DNA from: Glandiceps talaboti
Taxonomy: Eukaryota > Hemichordata > Enteropneusta > Spengelidae
DNA: 62,000 nt
Direction: 5' to 3'
Assembly: GCF_964340395.1 (NCBI RefSeq)
Contig: NC_135549.1
Span: forward strand, 2,600,001-2,662,000
The position numbers and the translations under genes are program-made. Below, piece by piece: positions 26,902 to 41,199 of the stretch. Each line of letters opens with the position of its first letter. The first letter of the stretch is position 1. The notes beneath the pieces were generated by a model that was given only the letters and a program-made list of their open reading frames with translations, had not been told where the DNA came from and searched no databases.

Positions 26902-27179
26902 TGGAATGAAATATATGATGTAACCATTAACATAACACTAAAGCATGTTGTAATTACTTGAATGTGTGATATAATATACACACAAGTATAATTTCTTGTT
27001 TACTGATTTACTTATGAAAATGAAATGGCATATGTTATAATCAATGAATGTACCAAATTATGTTGAGTTTGCAGTGTGCATTTATAAGATACAGCCAAAT
27101 AACTGAAAATCATTTAATTACCGAAAACCATTAATTATGCAAATAGCTCATTTATATTCATGGTTGTTTACCAAAACCT

Positions 27180-27325
27180 AATCAGTTCTAACCATTACCC
27201 TAAAGAATATGTGCCAAATTTGGCCAGCCATTTTTGAGAAAACAATGACACAGACAGACAGACAGACACACACAGACTCAAAAGACTTTTCATCCCTGAA
27301 TTATAACCTTCCCTTATGGAAGGTA
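27180..27325. mobile_element. dispersed element terminus with CAGA tail
   Basis: The sequence GTGCCAAATTTGGCCAGCC, then TTTTTGAGAAAACAATGACA, then a CAGA repeat (about 27,251-27,266), then TTATAACCTTCCCTTATGGA forms a recognisable layout. Many small non-autonomous retroelements of marine invertebrates end in a phrase like this followed by CAGA repeats. I infer a truncated copy; the family is unknown. Confidence 0.45.
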
Positions 27326-29617
27326 AAACTGTCTCAGAATGAAACAGCATAACATTAGATGTGCTAACTGCTGGTGGGTATAAACATGTTCATCCTTGCA
27401 AGCTGGAGTACAATTCTCTGCTGACGCAATGAAAAAATGGTATGTCTGTTTTAAGCATTGCCATAAAGAGGCTCATTTGCAATGATGATTTTGTGTACCC
27501 CAAAATAAGTTTTGCCTCAATGTGGATTTACCTGTCTTGTAAACATGCCAATTATGATAATTTTTTTGTCTCTTTAACAAATTTTATTCAAATTTTGCCA
27601 AAAAATAAAGTATACAAACCACAAGACACATTCGCAAAAAAACCTGGACAAAACGAAAAAAAATTATGATCATTTTAAAGAAGAGAAAAAGAATATAAAA
27701 TACCTGTAAGGCCAAAAAACAAGAATTGTTTCTGGTCAGCGTGCACATTACTTAATACCCTCGCATTGGTCTTTTTTTCGTGTTTGTCCAGCCCATGCAG
27801 TTTGTTGTCGCATCACTTTTATAGACAACCTGTCTTGAACAGAAACAATTATTATCATTTTTTTGCCTAATTTATCTAATAAAATATAAAATATGCCTGA
27901 TATCTGTTTTAGTATACTTCATATTTATGATATACATGTATATATTCTGTATTACAACTTAAAACTTTCAACATTTCTCATACATGTACGTATATACATG
28001 AATATGTCTGTAATTACATTTTATTCCCCATTATTTTTCTTCATTCATTCAGCCAGGTAAAATACTAGTGACCCAAGGGGGGAGGGCATTATTTTTTTGT
28101 TCAACTTGGCATGTGCATAATATGTTATAAGCAAAGGTAAAGTACATTATAATGCAAACACACATGTATCGGATTTTTAAGGAGTCACACTTGATCATAA
28201 AATAATTAAACAGAGACTAGATGAAACTATGACTGAGTAGGACGTACTGAACTGAAAATGGCAGCATTTCCTTGAACGATACCCGCATTGTATTATCCCT
28301 ATTGGCTGACAGTGATATAAGGATAACTTTATGTGATATAGCAACCAATAATTGTACAAGTCTGGTAATTTATTTAATATACTTTACACATATAATCTCT
28401 GAAGATTATCAATTTATGTGGAATATCATAAATTGATCATTGCAAGCATATGAAATAATGCATATGTGAGGATAGTAAAACCATTTCCATTTGAACATAA
28501 TAAAAAAATAATTCAATTTCTTTGAGTTATTTTTATCCTTTACAATATTATAACAAATATATAAAACTGGTATCTTAAGTAACTATGGTAGCAACTGCAC
28601 AGTAATATGGCCACATTCCAATCATACAAGTTTCTGTTGTGACATTATTTTCCCTCAAATACATCATAATACTATTAATAGTAGCTTTATGATATACTAG
28701 ACACTTACTGTGTATTCAGCATTGCTATCTTCAGGCAGTACATGTCTTCATCAGTCTGCCTCAGAGGAGTTATCTATAACTTCAGTAACATCTGCCAGCC
28801 TATTAGTGCTGACTGTACATGCATAGATGTATACAACAAATTTGTCATCTGTATATATTGAGAAGAATATGTTTTCTGTCACTTTGATTATTGTCGAAGA
28901 GGAATATATTTCATTTCTGTTGAAAATAGAGATTTTGATGATTACACAGGTTATAAAACACAAGCATTTTAAAGTATTATAGCATTGAACTTTCAGTCTA
29001 CCAAGCTGATAAACATTTTTGGTCAGAAAATTTCATCTCCACGAGGATAACTCTGTTCTTTTCAGCATCAATCATGACTTTTGTTTCCTGGTCTCTGATC
29101 ATTTAACATATACTGAAAAATGTCTGAAGTCATAATAATGGTAAGAACCTTGGTTTTTATAATAGTATGTTTTTAATCACAAACTTTATGATACCCATTT
29201 ATTGCATGTTTTTTCTTTTATAGGTGATTGTAGAGAATTGTATTTTGTGCAAATAACACTTGTATATATCATGCAAATTTTGTATGCGTCACATTAATAA
29301 TAATAATAATAATATGTTCAAATGTTTCCAGTGTTATATATAAGAAATAATATGTACAGTTTGAACAAACTCTTTAGGTTTACATGTGTCCTTTAGTGAG
29401 TAACATATTGTCCTGAAGTTTATCTGTAGCATAAAATTATTCAGCTTTTGAAATTGGTAAATGACATCCGCAAAATACATACTTCTCAAGTTACAGTTTT
29501 CTCTCTATGATTTAATGTCATAATACATGTCAATCAATGTGGTTAGGAATCACAAAAGACATTCCTTACTTGCATTTGTATGGTAGTGACAACTGAGCCT
29601 CACTTACCTTTGTTATC

Positions 29618-30010
29618 AATCTGATTAAAATCTGATGTGGGCAAAGCAGTTAGATGTCTTTATTTACCTCTATAATTTCCATCGCTTTGTGTCGTTTGTT
29701 TTGTTCCGGGTGATTGCTGCCTTCCCACATATGGAAATAGAAGTTATCTAGCCACTATTACCACATCAGATTTTAATCAGATTGCTTAGTTATTACCTTC
29801 ATTTTTGTAAAACCATCTGATCTAGACCATCTAGATCTGCAGCAACAGGAGAACACCAACTTTGCCGGAGGATTCTGCCACATGTGAATTAAAAGTGACT
29901 TGCATATTACCATGTTACCTTTGTGCCAGGTTTGGTTGAAATCGCTCTGTGCATGCCAGTGATATGAGGGCTGCATGCACACATGAATGCACACACAAAC
30001 AGTATCCAAT
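29618..30010. mobile_element. candidate non-autonomous element with 23-bp inverted repeat
   Basis: A 23-bp segment at 29,618-29,640 (AATCTGATTAAAATCTGATG plus TGG) is perfectly inverted at 29,761-29,783. Downstream lies a GATCTAGACCATCTAGATC palindrome (about 29,819-29,837), then TTTGTGCCAGGTTTGGTTGA and a CACACA-rich end near 30,000. The second part resembles the repeat terminus at 27,180-27,325. Either one element with internal inverted repeats or two nested ones is possible. Confidence 0.4.
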
Positions 30011-30833
30011 GTAATAGCCGGGTGGTGTCCATTGGGGCTAACAATTTCATTTAGGCAATGTGTCATTTCCTAATATTATCTATGTGCTCAAACATATGAC
30101 CATGCAAATATAGCATAGTCAAGCCAGGTTGAATGTGTTCAAACAAAATGCAGTCGTAGTGACAAAACCCCTAATAGGTCACTTGTATTTTCCTTGGCTA
30201 AAGAAAGAAAAATATGGGAGAAAGTATTGCCTGTCAAAAGATTCATGAATTACCAGCTTATAAATTAATATAACTGTCCTTTCATTTCTATCTAGTGAAC
30301 TTGATGCCAAAATTTGTCATAAATGTTTCAACTTTCATGTCTTCATAGTTTCCTTCAGAAATTTCAGTATAATATGGATGACATACAGCTTACATGTCAA
30401 TACTACATGTAGCTTGAAAGTAAATGTGGTAAATATTTAGGAACCTTAGAATTTTACTGGGAAAGTTTAGCTTTTACAAGAAAAACTACTTAAATGATTT
30501 ATTCTTAGAAACGGAAAATTATCGCCAGCTGTCAGAATTCTCATCTTTCATTTTAGAAATTAATGATTCAATGAGGCAATTCAAAGATCACATCATGAAA
30601 TCATTTCTATGTTTTGTACAATCAACAGGTACCATTAATCACAGCTGTGTTATAAGATACATCTCTTTGAGGTACTTGCCTCAGGTGCTTGAAACTAGTT
30701 TGAAAAACAACAATAGAAATATGTGATATATTATCTATTTATAAGACATTTCGGCTACTTGAGTCCCATGATCATCAATTTTCAACAACAAAAAGACCCA
30801 GATTTTACCCATTTGGTAATGAAAGCTGCTAAT

Positions 30834-31364
30834 GATATACTGGGCATGGATAAAATGATATACTGGACAGGGTTAAAATGATGTACTTTAATACAGTACA
30901 CGTACAGTTATAATGGTGTACTGGACAAGGATAAACTGTACTGGACAGGGTTAAAATGATATACTGGGCAGGGTTAAAATGGTGTACTGGACACGGTTAA
31001 AATGATGTACTAGACAGGGATAAACTGTACTGGACAGGGTTAAAATGGTGTATTTTAATACAGTACACAGTTATAATGGTGTACTGGACAGAAATAAACT
31101 GTACTGGACAGGGTTAAAATGTACTGGACAGGGATAAACTGGTGTACTGGACAGGGTTAAAATGGCGTACTGGACAGGGATAAAATGTACTGGACAGGGT
31201 TAAAATGGTGTACTGGACAGGGATAAACTGTACTGGACAGGGTTAAAATGGTGTATTGAGCATGGATAAAATTGTGTACTCGACAGGGATAAAATGGTGT
31301 ACTGGACAGGGTTAAATGGTGTACTATACAGGGTTAAAATGAGGTACTAGACAGGGATTACAAT
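30834..31364. repeat. tandem array of 20-23-bp units, 23 copies
   Basis: The unit GGTGTACTGGACAGGGTTAA plus AAT (23 bp) alternates with a 20-bp form lacking the first three bases. About 23 units can be counted, with GGTTAAAAT and GGATAAACT endings mixed. Two units (near 30,882 and 31,050) carry an extra TTTAATACAGTACAC-type insertion of about 10 bp, showing block duplication. Non-coding. Confidence 0.93.
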
Positions 31365-33242
31365 GTGTGCATATTGTTTTTGCAGTACTCAAAATATGAG
31401 TAAAATGTTCAGAATATTCTTTTATGTAAATGTACGTATAACATATATTATTGTCCAATATTTTGATTCACCCATCCAGAAAATATTTGTGCCGGAAGGA
31501 TTTTGATTTTTCCTTGACGAAGAAAATTTAGAGTCAGTGCTATCAGCCTTAGTGCAATCTTAAAAGGGGAAATATTTGAGACACTAAATGAATTCCATAT
31601 ACATGAATTACCAATTGATCCAGTATTGTCAAGTGTAGACATCACTATGTACTAGAGTGTTATGCTATTAATAAATGCAGTTATCCCTGATGATGCAGTA
31701 TACCTTCAGCATTTAATAAGTGAATGATAACAGTGACAATTGATGATAACCATGGCAATTAGCACTCTATACTCTCATTATATCTATAGAAGTAGGAAAT
31801 CCAGTCATAAATCGGTACTTGGTAGATATGTTGACTTAAGGCTTAATTCAGTAGAGAGGGACTGTTATTAAAATAGGATATTCCTGGATGTGGTAACAAT
31901 TACATATTTAAATCATACATATATATTTGTGCATTCACAGAGATAGAGTTAAAATCTTAACACACATATAACGTAAACAACAATATATCAAAATAGCATA
32001 ACTGAAACATTCGTAATCTCCTATACAATGTAAATTTGCAACCTTGATAACATCTGGTCTGTGGAGGATCTGCCCTCAGGGTTATTTCATTTCTCTGTCA
32101 TTGAATTAAAGGATAAACTTACATCGTACACAGGTACATTGTACATATGAAATATATAAAACTACCAAATACTCTTGTGAGCATACAAATTGTACAGTTT
32201 TAATGTTTATGCATTAAAAAGCGCATTACTGTATTGACATGGAGATGCTTTCACTTCATTTAATTTAGATTAGTATACAAGTTAAACACTGTTTCTGTTG
32301 CTGTATACACACAATAAATCAAATCAAATCATTTTTTTAGTCCGTACCCAAATATCAGCGCAACTTGTATCTGTACTGCTTACGGATAATATTGACCATT
32401 GGTTAACATGTGCAATGTCTAAATATTGGTATTTTAATGATTTTCAGTGAATATATTGTGGTTGTTTGATCGAAAAATGCATTGATACTGCAGTTACAAC
32501 TAGTACATTTGAACATGCTAAGTGACTGATTCAAAACCTAGGTTTTGCTCAGGATTTAAATTTGCCACTACACTACCTACAGATAATATTGATCACTAAC
32601 AGATACAATGTCATTTATAACTTAGTAACTATTAACCAATTTTTAGTGAATATATCTCTGGTTATAATTGATGAAACTAAAATGCCCCAGTTGCAGCTAG
32701 TGCAAGTTTAAAGTAAAGGTGAGAAAATGAGTGATAAGATCTATACAAAAAATGAATCCAAGATAACAAAAATGATCCTTAATAATCCAAAAAAATGATA
32801 TACTGATAAGATAACATTAATGCGTAAACCTGGGAATGACTTCTTAACCTTTAAATATAACCATAGGCTGCAGTGGAGAGTAAAAATGAATACATTCAGC
32901 ACCTTTTTCAAAGGTCTTGCACTTGCTTCTGTATTTCCTTGAATGTGAATGTACTAATTAGCTGCCTTTATTGCAAGTCATTTTGCACTGACTCTATGCA
33001 TCTAACAGCTCTACTCAGGAAAGGAAGAAAGTATATTAATCTTTCTTCTAGGAAGGAACGGTTTAGTAGGTTTTCACAAAATGTCAGGGTCACAACAACC
33101 TTTAGATATGAACATAGGAAATTTATGTTACCCATGGATGCTTCTAAATCATCATCAGAACTTCTGATTTCTGAATTTACAATCTTGAAGGCCAGTGAGC
33201 AGAAATGTTAACAAAAATTAGAAAACGAGTCAATTTTCTTTG

Positions 33243-33260
33243 TGAGAGAGAGAGAGAGAG
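33243..33260. repeat. GA microsatellite
   Basis: Nine uninterrupted GA dinucleotides. Confidence 0.9.
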
Positions 33261-34639
33261 ATTATTGAAATCTTTTCAATTAAACAAACATGAATTACTG
33301 TTGGCTCATTTTTTTAAGGATGAAATATATAAAGTGCTGGTCTAAAAGCAAAGAGTACATACACTTTGTAAATTGTGGTTCATATAATAACTTTAATGCA
33401 TATAGTCATGGTTTCTTCTTCAATCCCATTTAAAAGATGCCAGCAATACTGAATATTGTAATTTTGTGATGGGAAAAATACATCTGTATATATAAATGTG
33501 CTTTTTTAGTCTTTTAATAAATACTAAACTAATTTTTAAGACAAAATTAGTTTTACCTAAATACATGCACATTGCCCAACATGTATTTATACTGAATTTT
33601 AAATCTATAACACCAAAGTAAAGCATTTTCTGTATGTACCACAATCATACAGCATCCATATCATGTTGACCACATTTGAAGGCCACATGTTAGGCCTGTA
33701 AATAAACCAATTGAAACAGTATACATTTATACGTTATATGAATGCTACATATGTACATGTATGTAGCACATAGATAAAGGGCTTTAACTACAGTGTTACT
33801 CTTACTTGTTATTCGTTACTTGGATATAATTTTGAGATTTTGAGAAGAGAAAAACTGTCATTATGATCACAAGTATTTGTGAATTTGATCTGCTTGTATA
33901 GCCTGAGGAGCAGTTGACCATATTTTACTTGCTTTAGTTGTACATAATTCTGACTGTCTCATACAATCCTTGAAATAATACTTTGATATGGGGATTTATG
34001 ATATCTCACAAATGTGTACAGCTATATACATAGACCTAGTGGCACTTAAATATACCTCGGCCAGTATGTACAACTCATTGTACATGTAGTACATATATAC
34101 AATATAACTCTGACAGAAATGTTCCAGTTACAATATACAATATACCACAGCTTTTGACAGCTGTGTTTTGTGGGCATGTTAATTAAAGTACGCATCATTG
34201 ACTGTTTTTTATTAGGACTGTTTTGGTTAATCCGTCTGTAATTTTGCACCTCAGACAAAATAACTGATGGGATAACCAAAACTGTCCGAATAAAAAGCAG
34301 TAACTGGCCAAGGATGAGTACTATAAAGAAGTTATACTTTGAATTCAATGAGTGTTTAGGTTTTTCACCAGAAAGTCAACTTTGTTATCTACAGCTCTGT
34401 ATAACCTATTACCCATTATCATGTTATCATGTTTTCCCCAAAAGTTCAGTGAGACATTCACAGTGAGACATTCACGAACCTGGCAAGGATTCCTTCTGTA
34501 ACAAAATGACAGTCACTAATTGAGCAGTATTTCTCTTTTACCCATCCGTAGTACTGTTATTAACCCTCACTGGTGCACATATGTATTGTCAAGTAAATGA
34601 ACAAATTCTAGTATGGAGACCTGCTTTCTGCACAAGTCA

Positions 34640-34735
34640 CTTTGTAGTGAAGTGGTTATAAAGCATGTCTTTGGATAGACAGGTACAGAACTAGAGGTAC
34701 TCCGTTTGAGACCCACCAAGGTAAGGAGAATATTT
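34640..34735 (+). mobile_element. tRNA-like SINE head, probable fragment
   Basis: An A-box-like TAGTGAAGTGGTTATAAAG at about 34,645 and a B-box-like CCGTTTGAGACCC at about 34,702 lie at a spacing close to that of a tRNA-derived pol III promoter. The segment does not fold into an obvious functional tRNA cloverleaf, so a decayed SINE head is more likely than a tRNA gene. Confidence 0.4.
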
Positions 34736-37700
34736 TACACACACTTTACAGAATGACAGGTGCAGTGAGGTTGAACATGGTATTAGGCAGGGATCGATGC
34801 ACATGTTGGTTGTATTGTAACAGTTGACAAGTTGGGGACAGTGCTATAGAAATGATTAACATGCGGAGGACAGTTTCATTCATGGATGGAAAGTGGTAGC
34901 AGACAGTTCTGTTTATGGATTAACAGTATACAGATACTTTCTTTATGTAAAAGTGTCCCATTAACTGAAAAAGTATCTGCTAAATGAAATTGAGAGCACA
35001 GTTGAAACAATGGGGAAGAGTTGGAAAGGAGTAAAACTTGACATTAAACCTTGTAGTGATCATTTAACCATTGCATTTTTGGTCAGCTATTGCATAGCTA
35101 GAAGAGAAAAGTGTAAAACACATCTTTGTGAATCTGCAATGTAGAATTATAAGTAGATCAATGTGAACTTTACATTTAAACTGAATTTCTGTCTTCATTT
35201 GTCTCAGATATAGGAACATTTGTTGATTATTACACACAAGTCCACTTAAAATAAAAAAGAATTGATGCCACATTGATGTGATTGTCATATCAAAATGCCA
35301 TACACCCATCAAAGTTTCAATATCAATACAATTGTCACTATTACATCTTCATGGGAAAACAATTTTTGTGTTTTGAGTCATGTTTTTGTATGGTCGATTG
35401 TAACTGACTGAAACATCAATTTGGTATTTGTAATATAACAAATCAATTAATCAATACCACCGACGTACATGTACATACACACGCTTGGGTTTCCAATGTT
35501 TTGACATTAAACTGAAAATATGCGTCAAAGTAAAAAATCTATGCGATTTTCTATAGTCTATTTTTTGGTAAACAAATACAGAAAGCTAGTTAGTACAGAT
35601 GTACATGAAAGTATAGTTGTATAGAAAATCAATTTGATCACACAATTTAGTTTCAATGCATCTTTCACACTGAATTTTCTGACAACTTCCATAAACTAAC
35701 TAAATACTGATAGCACAGATACATGTACCTATCATATTTCACAAAGTTGACAAGTGATCGTTTCAAACTTGTTTTGTCTGCATACATGTGAATCTAAGTA
35801 GTCAGATGTTAATGTCTTCACAATATCATACAATGTATCATTTTATATGGCTCTATGCTATAGCGGCTTGAGTTTGTTTATAAATGTGAGTCATTATAAA
35901 AGTCATGGAAAAATACTTTGTGGCCAAATAATAAACTTTCTATACCAACTATACTTTTAATACTAGTACTGATTAATTGATGGACAACTGATGAGCTGTT
36001 GAGTGAACCACTATCATCCTAAACCACTGCCTCTTTTTACTGAGAAGACACATGACCAACAGACTGTGGTAGCATTCATACAATTCTTGTATAGCTAATT
36101 TATTTGTTTTGTACATCAACACTACAACCAATCAGATGGCCTCATGTAATACCACATGATATACCATGCTTTAGTATGATGGTACCCCACATATAAACCT
36201 GGCTTGGACAAATATGAACAAAAACAAACTGACAAATCTTGCCTGGAAGAATCAGATAAAGTTTGTGAGAGCATGGATTTCACTGATGCTGTGTACCATC
36301 AGATATGATCACGAGGTTTGTTGTAAGTTACACAACGGCCATACAACTTACAAGCATGGTAAAAGTTCAACAAGCTGAGATTGGCCGATTCATGTGCGTT
36401 CACTCAAATACGTAATTCATGTTCATTTACAACCTGCGGTTGTTGAAGTGTTGTTTATGATACTTTTCTTAATTTTAAAGGGACTGATAAGTACGACCTT
36501 TTAGCACACAACTACTCTGTGCGTTGCCCGTATATCACCAATGAATCTTTTCTCATTCTTGCTTTATGCTTTTTAACTCCTTCAAATATTGTGGTTTTGA
36601 ATGTGTCTAGTAACTTTTACATGGTCTTTCAAATATATGTTCACTCAGTGCATGTCGAAAGGAATGTTATGTTCGCCTGTTGGACTCACTGTATATGGTC
36701 AGAAAATACTGTTGCTTCAAGGGAATGGCCCTATAAACTGGCAAAAATTATTTAGTCACATTGACATTCATTCACAGCAACAAGTCAGGTATAAGTCCGA
36801 GTATAAGTATAAATAGTTGCTGGTCAGCGTTAAATACCCACTTACAATGAACATGCTTGACTACAGAATGTATGAATCGTCATGACGTCATTACTCATGA
36901 ATATTTATTACTAAGCTGAAATAATGCTTTCATAGCCCTATGAGATACCAGAACTTTATTTCACAGTGTCATGGAAGAAATAAAGCTCTGGTTTTGCGAG
37001 AATGAATATGAACCACTTACCGTATTTATGCGGGTTAGCGCCCTTATATGAGGAAGCGCCCAGTGCTTTGTGTCAGACAATGTCTATTTTTAGAATAGTT
37101 GCAGTAAACCACCCACCTCCACCCTCCCTCCCGATCATTGCATTTGTTCATTCAAGAAGACTTAGTAAGCCCACAATAACGGATAAATTGTTCACAGTAA
37201 ACGATCATGGGTACTTGAATGCATTTTGGTACCTTACAAATCACCGTAATTAGCCAGTCAGCCTTCCTAATGTTACCAGGTAGTCTGCTTGGCATGGCTA
37301 TTGTTCACATTTGCACTGTATAAACTATAAAATTAAAAAAATAGTGTTGGTACTTGAGCAAACTTTCTTTTTATATTTGTAACTGTGTGTATTAATTATT
37401 CACTAATTAGTATTTATATGCACAGTTAGAAAAAATGTGTAGTTAGTGATATACTTACTAGTAAATTTGTTACAGGTCACAGGTGTTCAAAAAAGTATGA
37501 TTCAACATCAATTTGCTGACTATAACTGAATCAATTGTATGCAGTATGGATTTATAATAACAATAATACCATGATAATGACACTGATGTGTAGAATATTT
37601 AATGGACTATTAGCAAATTTACCTTTCTCTCACAGTATTACATAACCTATAAACAAAACACTGGGCATCACCATCTGTGCAATAAAAAAATTTGTGAGTG

Positions 37701-38389
37701 TGATCTAGTGATTTTGGTAAAAAATGATAATTTGTAAGAGAAAACTTTTCACATTAAGTAACAGTTAATATTAAGTTAATTATGTGATGGGCTTAGAGAG
37801 TATCCGCTATCTGAGTATATAATACATTTGCACATTTTCTAAAAAACTCAATCATTACACACCATTGAAACTTCATATTATGTCACTGGTTACATGTTGA
37901 ATACCAGTCAATTAATCCTGTATTTGTAATTTACATCTTATCTGTAATTTCATCGTGCTGCGTTCATTAATGAAATGTCCGCTTAATATTACAGAACTAA
38001 ATTAAAGCCATGCAATCTGGTATAAAAATAATAAACAGTCCATCTATGGCTAACAAATATGTTGAATTGACTTTTAATGAAAGTCTGTTGATGAACCGCC
38101 ATTCATCATAACAGTTTTCTAACCCTTTAATTGGTGGAACAGAATGAAGACACATATTCTAGGTCAAATTTAATATAACTACATAATAATTGTTACCTTT
38201 ATGGTTGAATCTGTGGCTTCTATGAGACAAGGGGAGCCTCAAAGCTAGCTTTTAATTAAGATTGAAACTTCAGCTTTGGCTTGTTTCCTATTGATATGCA
38301 TGTATACCTCAGTGGTAGCCATATATATCGATGAATTTAAAAATTTTTTTTTAATGTTTTTGTGCTGGGAATTGCTCCCAACGATTTTC

Positions 38390-38750
38390 TGTTATGCAGA
38401 CAAATACACACAAACACACACAAACGCTACAGAGATCCATTCTGGTTTGGGACTACGTGACAGGGCTATGTTTGCACACTCCATATGATGTTGCTGTGGA
38501 ACTGTCAAGGCTTTCCCAGACAGTCCACAGGCTATCCTGGAGTCACCGAGGCCCGGCAAACTTTTCGAGTCATTACTCCAGGAGTCCCCCAAATTCGCAC
38601 TCGTCTTGTGAGTGAGACACAGCTGAGTGACACGTACAGCCTACCCATCAAGTCTGTAGAACACTCACCCTGGGTTTGGGTCGGTCACAGAAAAATGCAT
38701 GTATACCTCGAACCTGTGACCTCCCGACTGCTAACCACGACACTACAGGG
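38390..38750 (-). mobile_element. SINE-like element, minus strand
   Basis: This is a GC-richer island in AT-rich DNA. Read on the minus strand it starts with GTAGTGTCGTGGTTAGCAGT and GGGAGGTCACAGGTTCGAGG. That resembles the A-box and B-box part of tRNA-derived SINEs with an internal deletion between the two boxes, because the box spacing is too short for an intact tRNA. The body continues for about 300 bp and ends near a CA-rich stretch (about 38,400-38,425), which could be the tail. Overlapping open frames on both strands (up to 107 codons) are by-products of the composition. Confidence 0.45.
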
Positions 38751-40460
38751 AAACAGTATGAAGACCAACTTTAATATATGTAATTCACTCAAGACCATAA
38801 CTTTATGATTTTGGTACCTGCATCAAGTTTGTGTAATTTAATTCATTTCAAACGTTATTCTTACATACTATGCTCTTTTTTGTGTCTGAAGTAAATACAC
38901 CTAAACTTTACATCCAGGCCTACCACTATTTCAAAAGCCTCTTCTAAACAAACAGTATAATTACTCTATAAACAAACAGTGTGGTAGCTGCAGGGTTTAT
39001 ACACTTGACCCCTGAGGACAGCTTGCCATAAAACAAACACTTTGGTATGTCTATGATAACAGTCTGACCATATGACCTACATATTTCTAGTTTAATGATT
39101 AAATTTGTGTGTCTCTTTATCAGATGTCTGTATTCTTGTCCTCTGAGATTACCTTCAAAAAGCTGTTATATCCATGAATGGGTGACAGAGAATCAAAGGC
39201 AACATATGAAAGAAGAAGCTATTGAAGCATATACATATGAAATTATTATTACATTTGTTGTGTAGTACATCCCCATTAGGACGTGATGATAATATAATAT
39301 CATCATTTCAACTGCTTTAAATAACTATTTCCTTTAGTCACCTATACCGAATTATATGACATCAATACACTTTCCTACCATATTTTATCTAGCATTGGAA
39401 TCTACATGTATTCAACAAACAACATATTCAAAAGCATTTGATATTTCATTGATTCATGACTATATACATGTATGGTGCCCATCAAAAGTAAAGATTCGGT
39501 ACATGTACTGAATATTAAATTAAAGAGTATATCGTATATATTACTTACCAAAATTGTCCTAACACAATACAGATAGTACAAGTTAGTAAAGTATATCTAT
39601 CTGGACTTCAATATTATGACATCAATATAAGCAATGTTAAATCTAGAATGATGAAAGCTGGGCATCTGTGCAAACGTTCAGTCTAAGTTCATGAATTAAA
39701 TCTAGAAGGTCAAGAATAATCCCAACTTTTCACTGACATCTTGACAAAGTTGATGAGTTGTCAAATAAATTTTAGGATTATTTTCAATAATTTCTAGTTG
39801 TTTGAGTTACTGTGCATTATCTCATGTTAACATGGACCCTGAGTCAAAAACAGACTCATTCTGACATTGGTACATGTATAAATGAGTGTACTACCATACT
39901 AGTATGTTCTAGTGTGTCCATAAACAGTGACATATACATGTAATCTACATTGATTTGCATTCTACCCCGGTATTGTAAATAAAATTTGTATGTGATATAT
40001 AACAAATGTTTTGCAGAAAACAAATAATCAAAAACTTAGATGAAAAGGATAAGTGGTAAGTACTATATCAATGTTTTTTTTAGTGTTTATACCGTAATAG
40101 ATTACTTCAATATCTTCATCTTTTTATCAGCACTAATTTTTTTCTATTTTTTGAGACCATGGCATTGACTTAAGTTGCACAAAAAGTAGATTTTTCTATG
40201 TTTGAAAATTATAGTGGATATAATGAAATGACAAGTAATGTTATTTATGACATAATTTGAGTCAATTTTTGACATCACATCTTTTCATAGTGACATTCAG
40301 TCGTATACATTGTTTACAAGTTATCAGAAATCAGATATCCAATGTGACAGCATAACCATAAAAATAAAAATGCCATTCCATTTTAGTGTCAACCTTTTAA
40401 TTGACATCTACATACTTGAAAAGTTTGAGAATTAATAAATATTAAAATTGGAATTAAATA

Positions 40461-40580
40461 TGTAGCTGGTATTTCTCCCCTAATACACCCATGGTCTCTG
40501 CTACAACTATATGTATAATGTAGCTGGTATTTCTCCCCTAATACACGCATGGTCTCTGCTACAACTATATGTAGCTGGTA
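40461..40580. repeat. 58-bp tandem duplication
   Basis: TGTAGCTGGTATTTCTCCCC through CTACAACTATATGTA occurs at 40,461 and again at 40,519, differing at CCCATGG versus CGCATGG. A third start (TGTAGCTGGTATA) follows at 40,570. Confidence 0.95.
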
Positions 40581-41199
40581 TAGCATAGGGCAAGATGTCA
40601 GGATGAAGACATACAACAACCAATTATATCTACATCTTGGAATGCTAACATTGCCATGGTCTAAGCTGTAAACCAACTGTCTACATAGTACACCAGTGAC
40701 TGCCTGATCCCAAATGACACAGTGTTTTATCGGCATACTATCTGATGTGCAAGATACATAACTTGGAAAGCTATCAGTTCTTGTAATTTATAACAGCCAT
40801 GTCTCTGCAACTCATATACATGCATATCATCTTTGTCAATTCAAATTTTATGTAGTCTACACATTTCTTCCCTGTTTTTCAATTTGTTAGTCCTGCGCGT
40901 ATGTGCTTGTGTATTGTTTAGAGGTAGTTATAAAGCTATCTAATTAGTACGGAGTGTACTGTTCTATATAAGAAATTTACTTGATAAATATAATGAGAAC
41001 AGTATGTGGTCAAATCTTTGCAAGTTTAATTTTACAATCAAGAAGGTTCATTATAATTTACAAATGTATGTCAAGAATTGTGTAAATCTTGGTGTACAGG
41101 GAATTACAGAAACAGTACTGATACTAGTAAAAACAAAATGAGAACATATAGATTGTATAAAACAGTTTTGGGTTTTGAGAAATATCTTCTGCAAATTAA

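Larger units (their letters stand above)
22111..30833. other. gene-free AT-rich stretch
   Basis: I see no gene. Short frames (up to 97 codons at 29,773-30,066 minus) lie in repeat-like sequence. Content: a repeat terminus with CAGA microsatellite (27,180-27,325), an X-box-like site (26,888), an AAT microsatellite (about 29,294-29,314), and a 23-bp perfect inverted repeat pair (29,618-29,640 and 29,761-29,783) followed by a retroelement-like segment to about 30,010. Confidence 0.5.
31365..40988. other. gene-poor stretch
   Basis: No gene can be assigned. The longest frame is 112 codons (32,873-33,211, plus), with no domain that I recognise and no matching neighbour exons; it is probably chance. 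Content: GA microsatellite (33,243-33,260), a tRNA-like SINE head (34,640-34,735), a terminus-like phrase CCGTATTTATGCGGGTTAGC with two GCGCC words (about 37,020-37,062), the SINE-like segment at 38,390-38,750 and a 58-bp tandem duplication (40,461-40,580). Confidence 0.5.

Noticed and set aside
32873-33211. 112-codon plus-strand frame, the longest in the right part of the desert
   Set aside because: No domain, no signal or membrane features, no plausible neighbouring exons; composition fits chance.
34640-34735. Functional tRNA gene
   Set aside because: Pol III box-like motifs are present but no cloverleaf can be drawn with a proper acceptor stem; a SINE head fits better.
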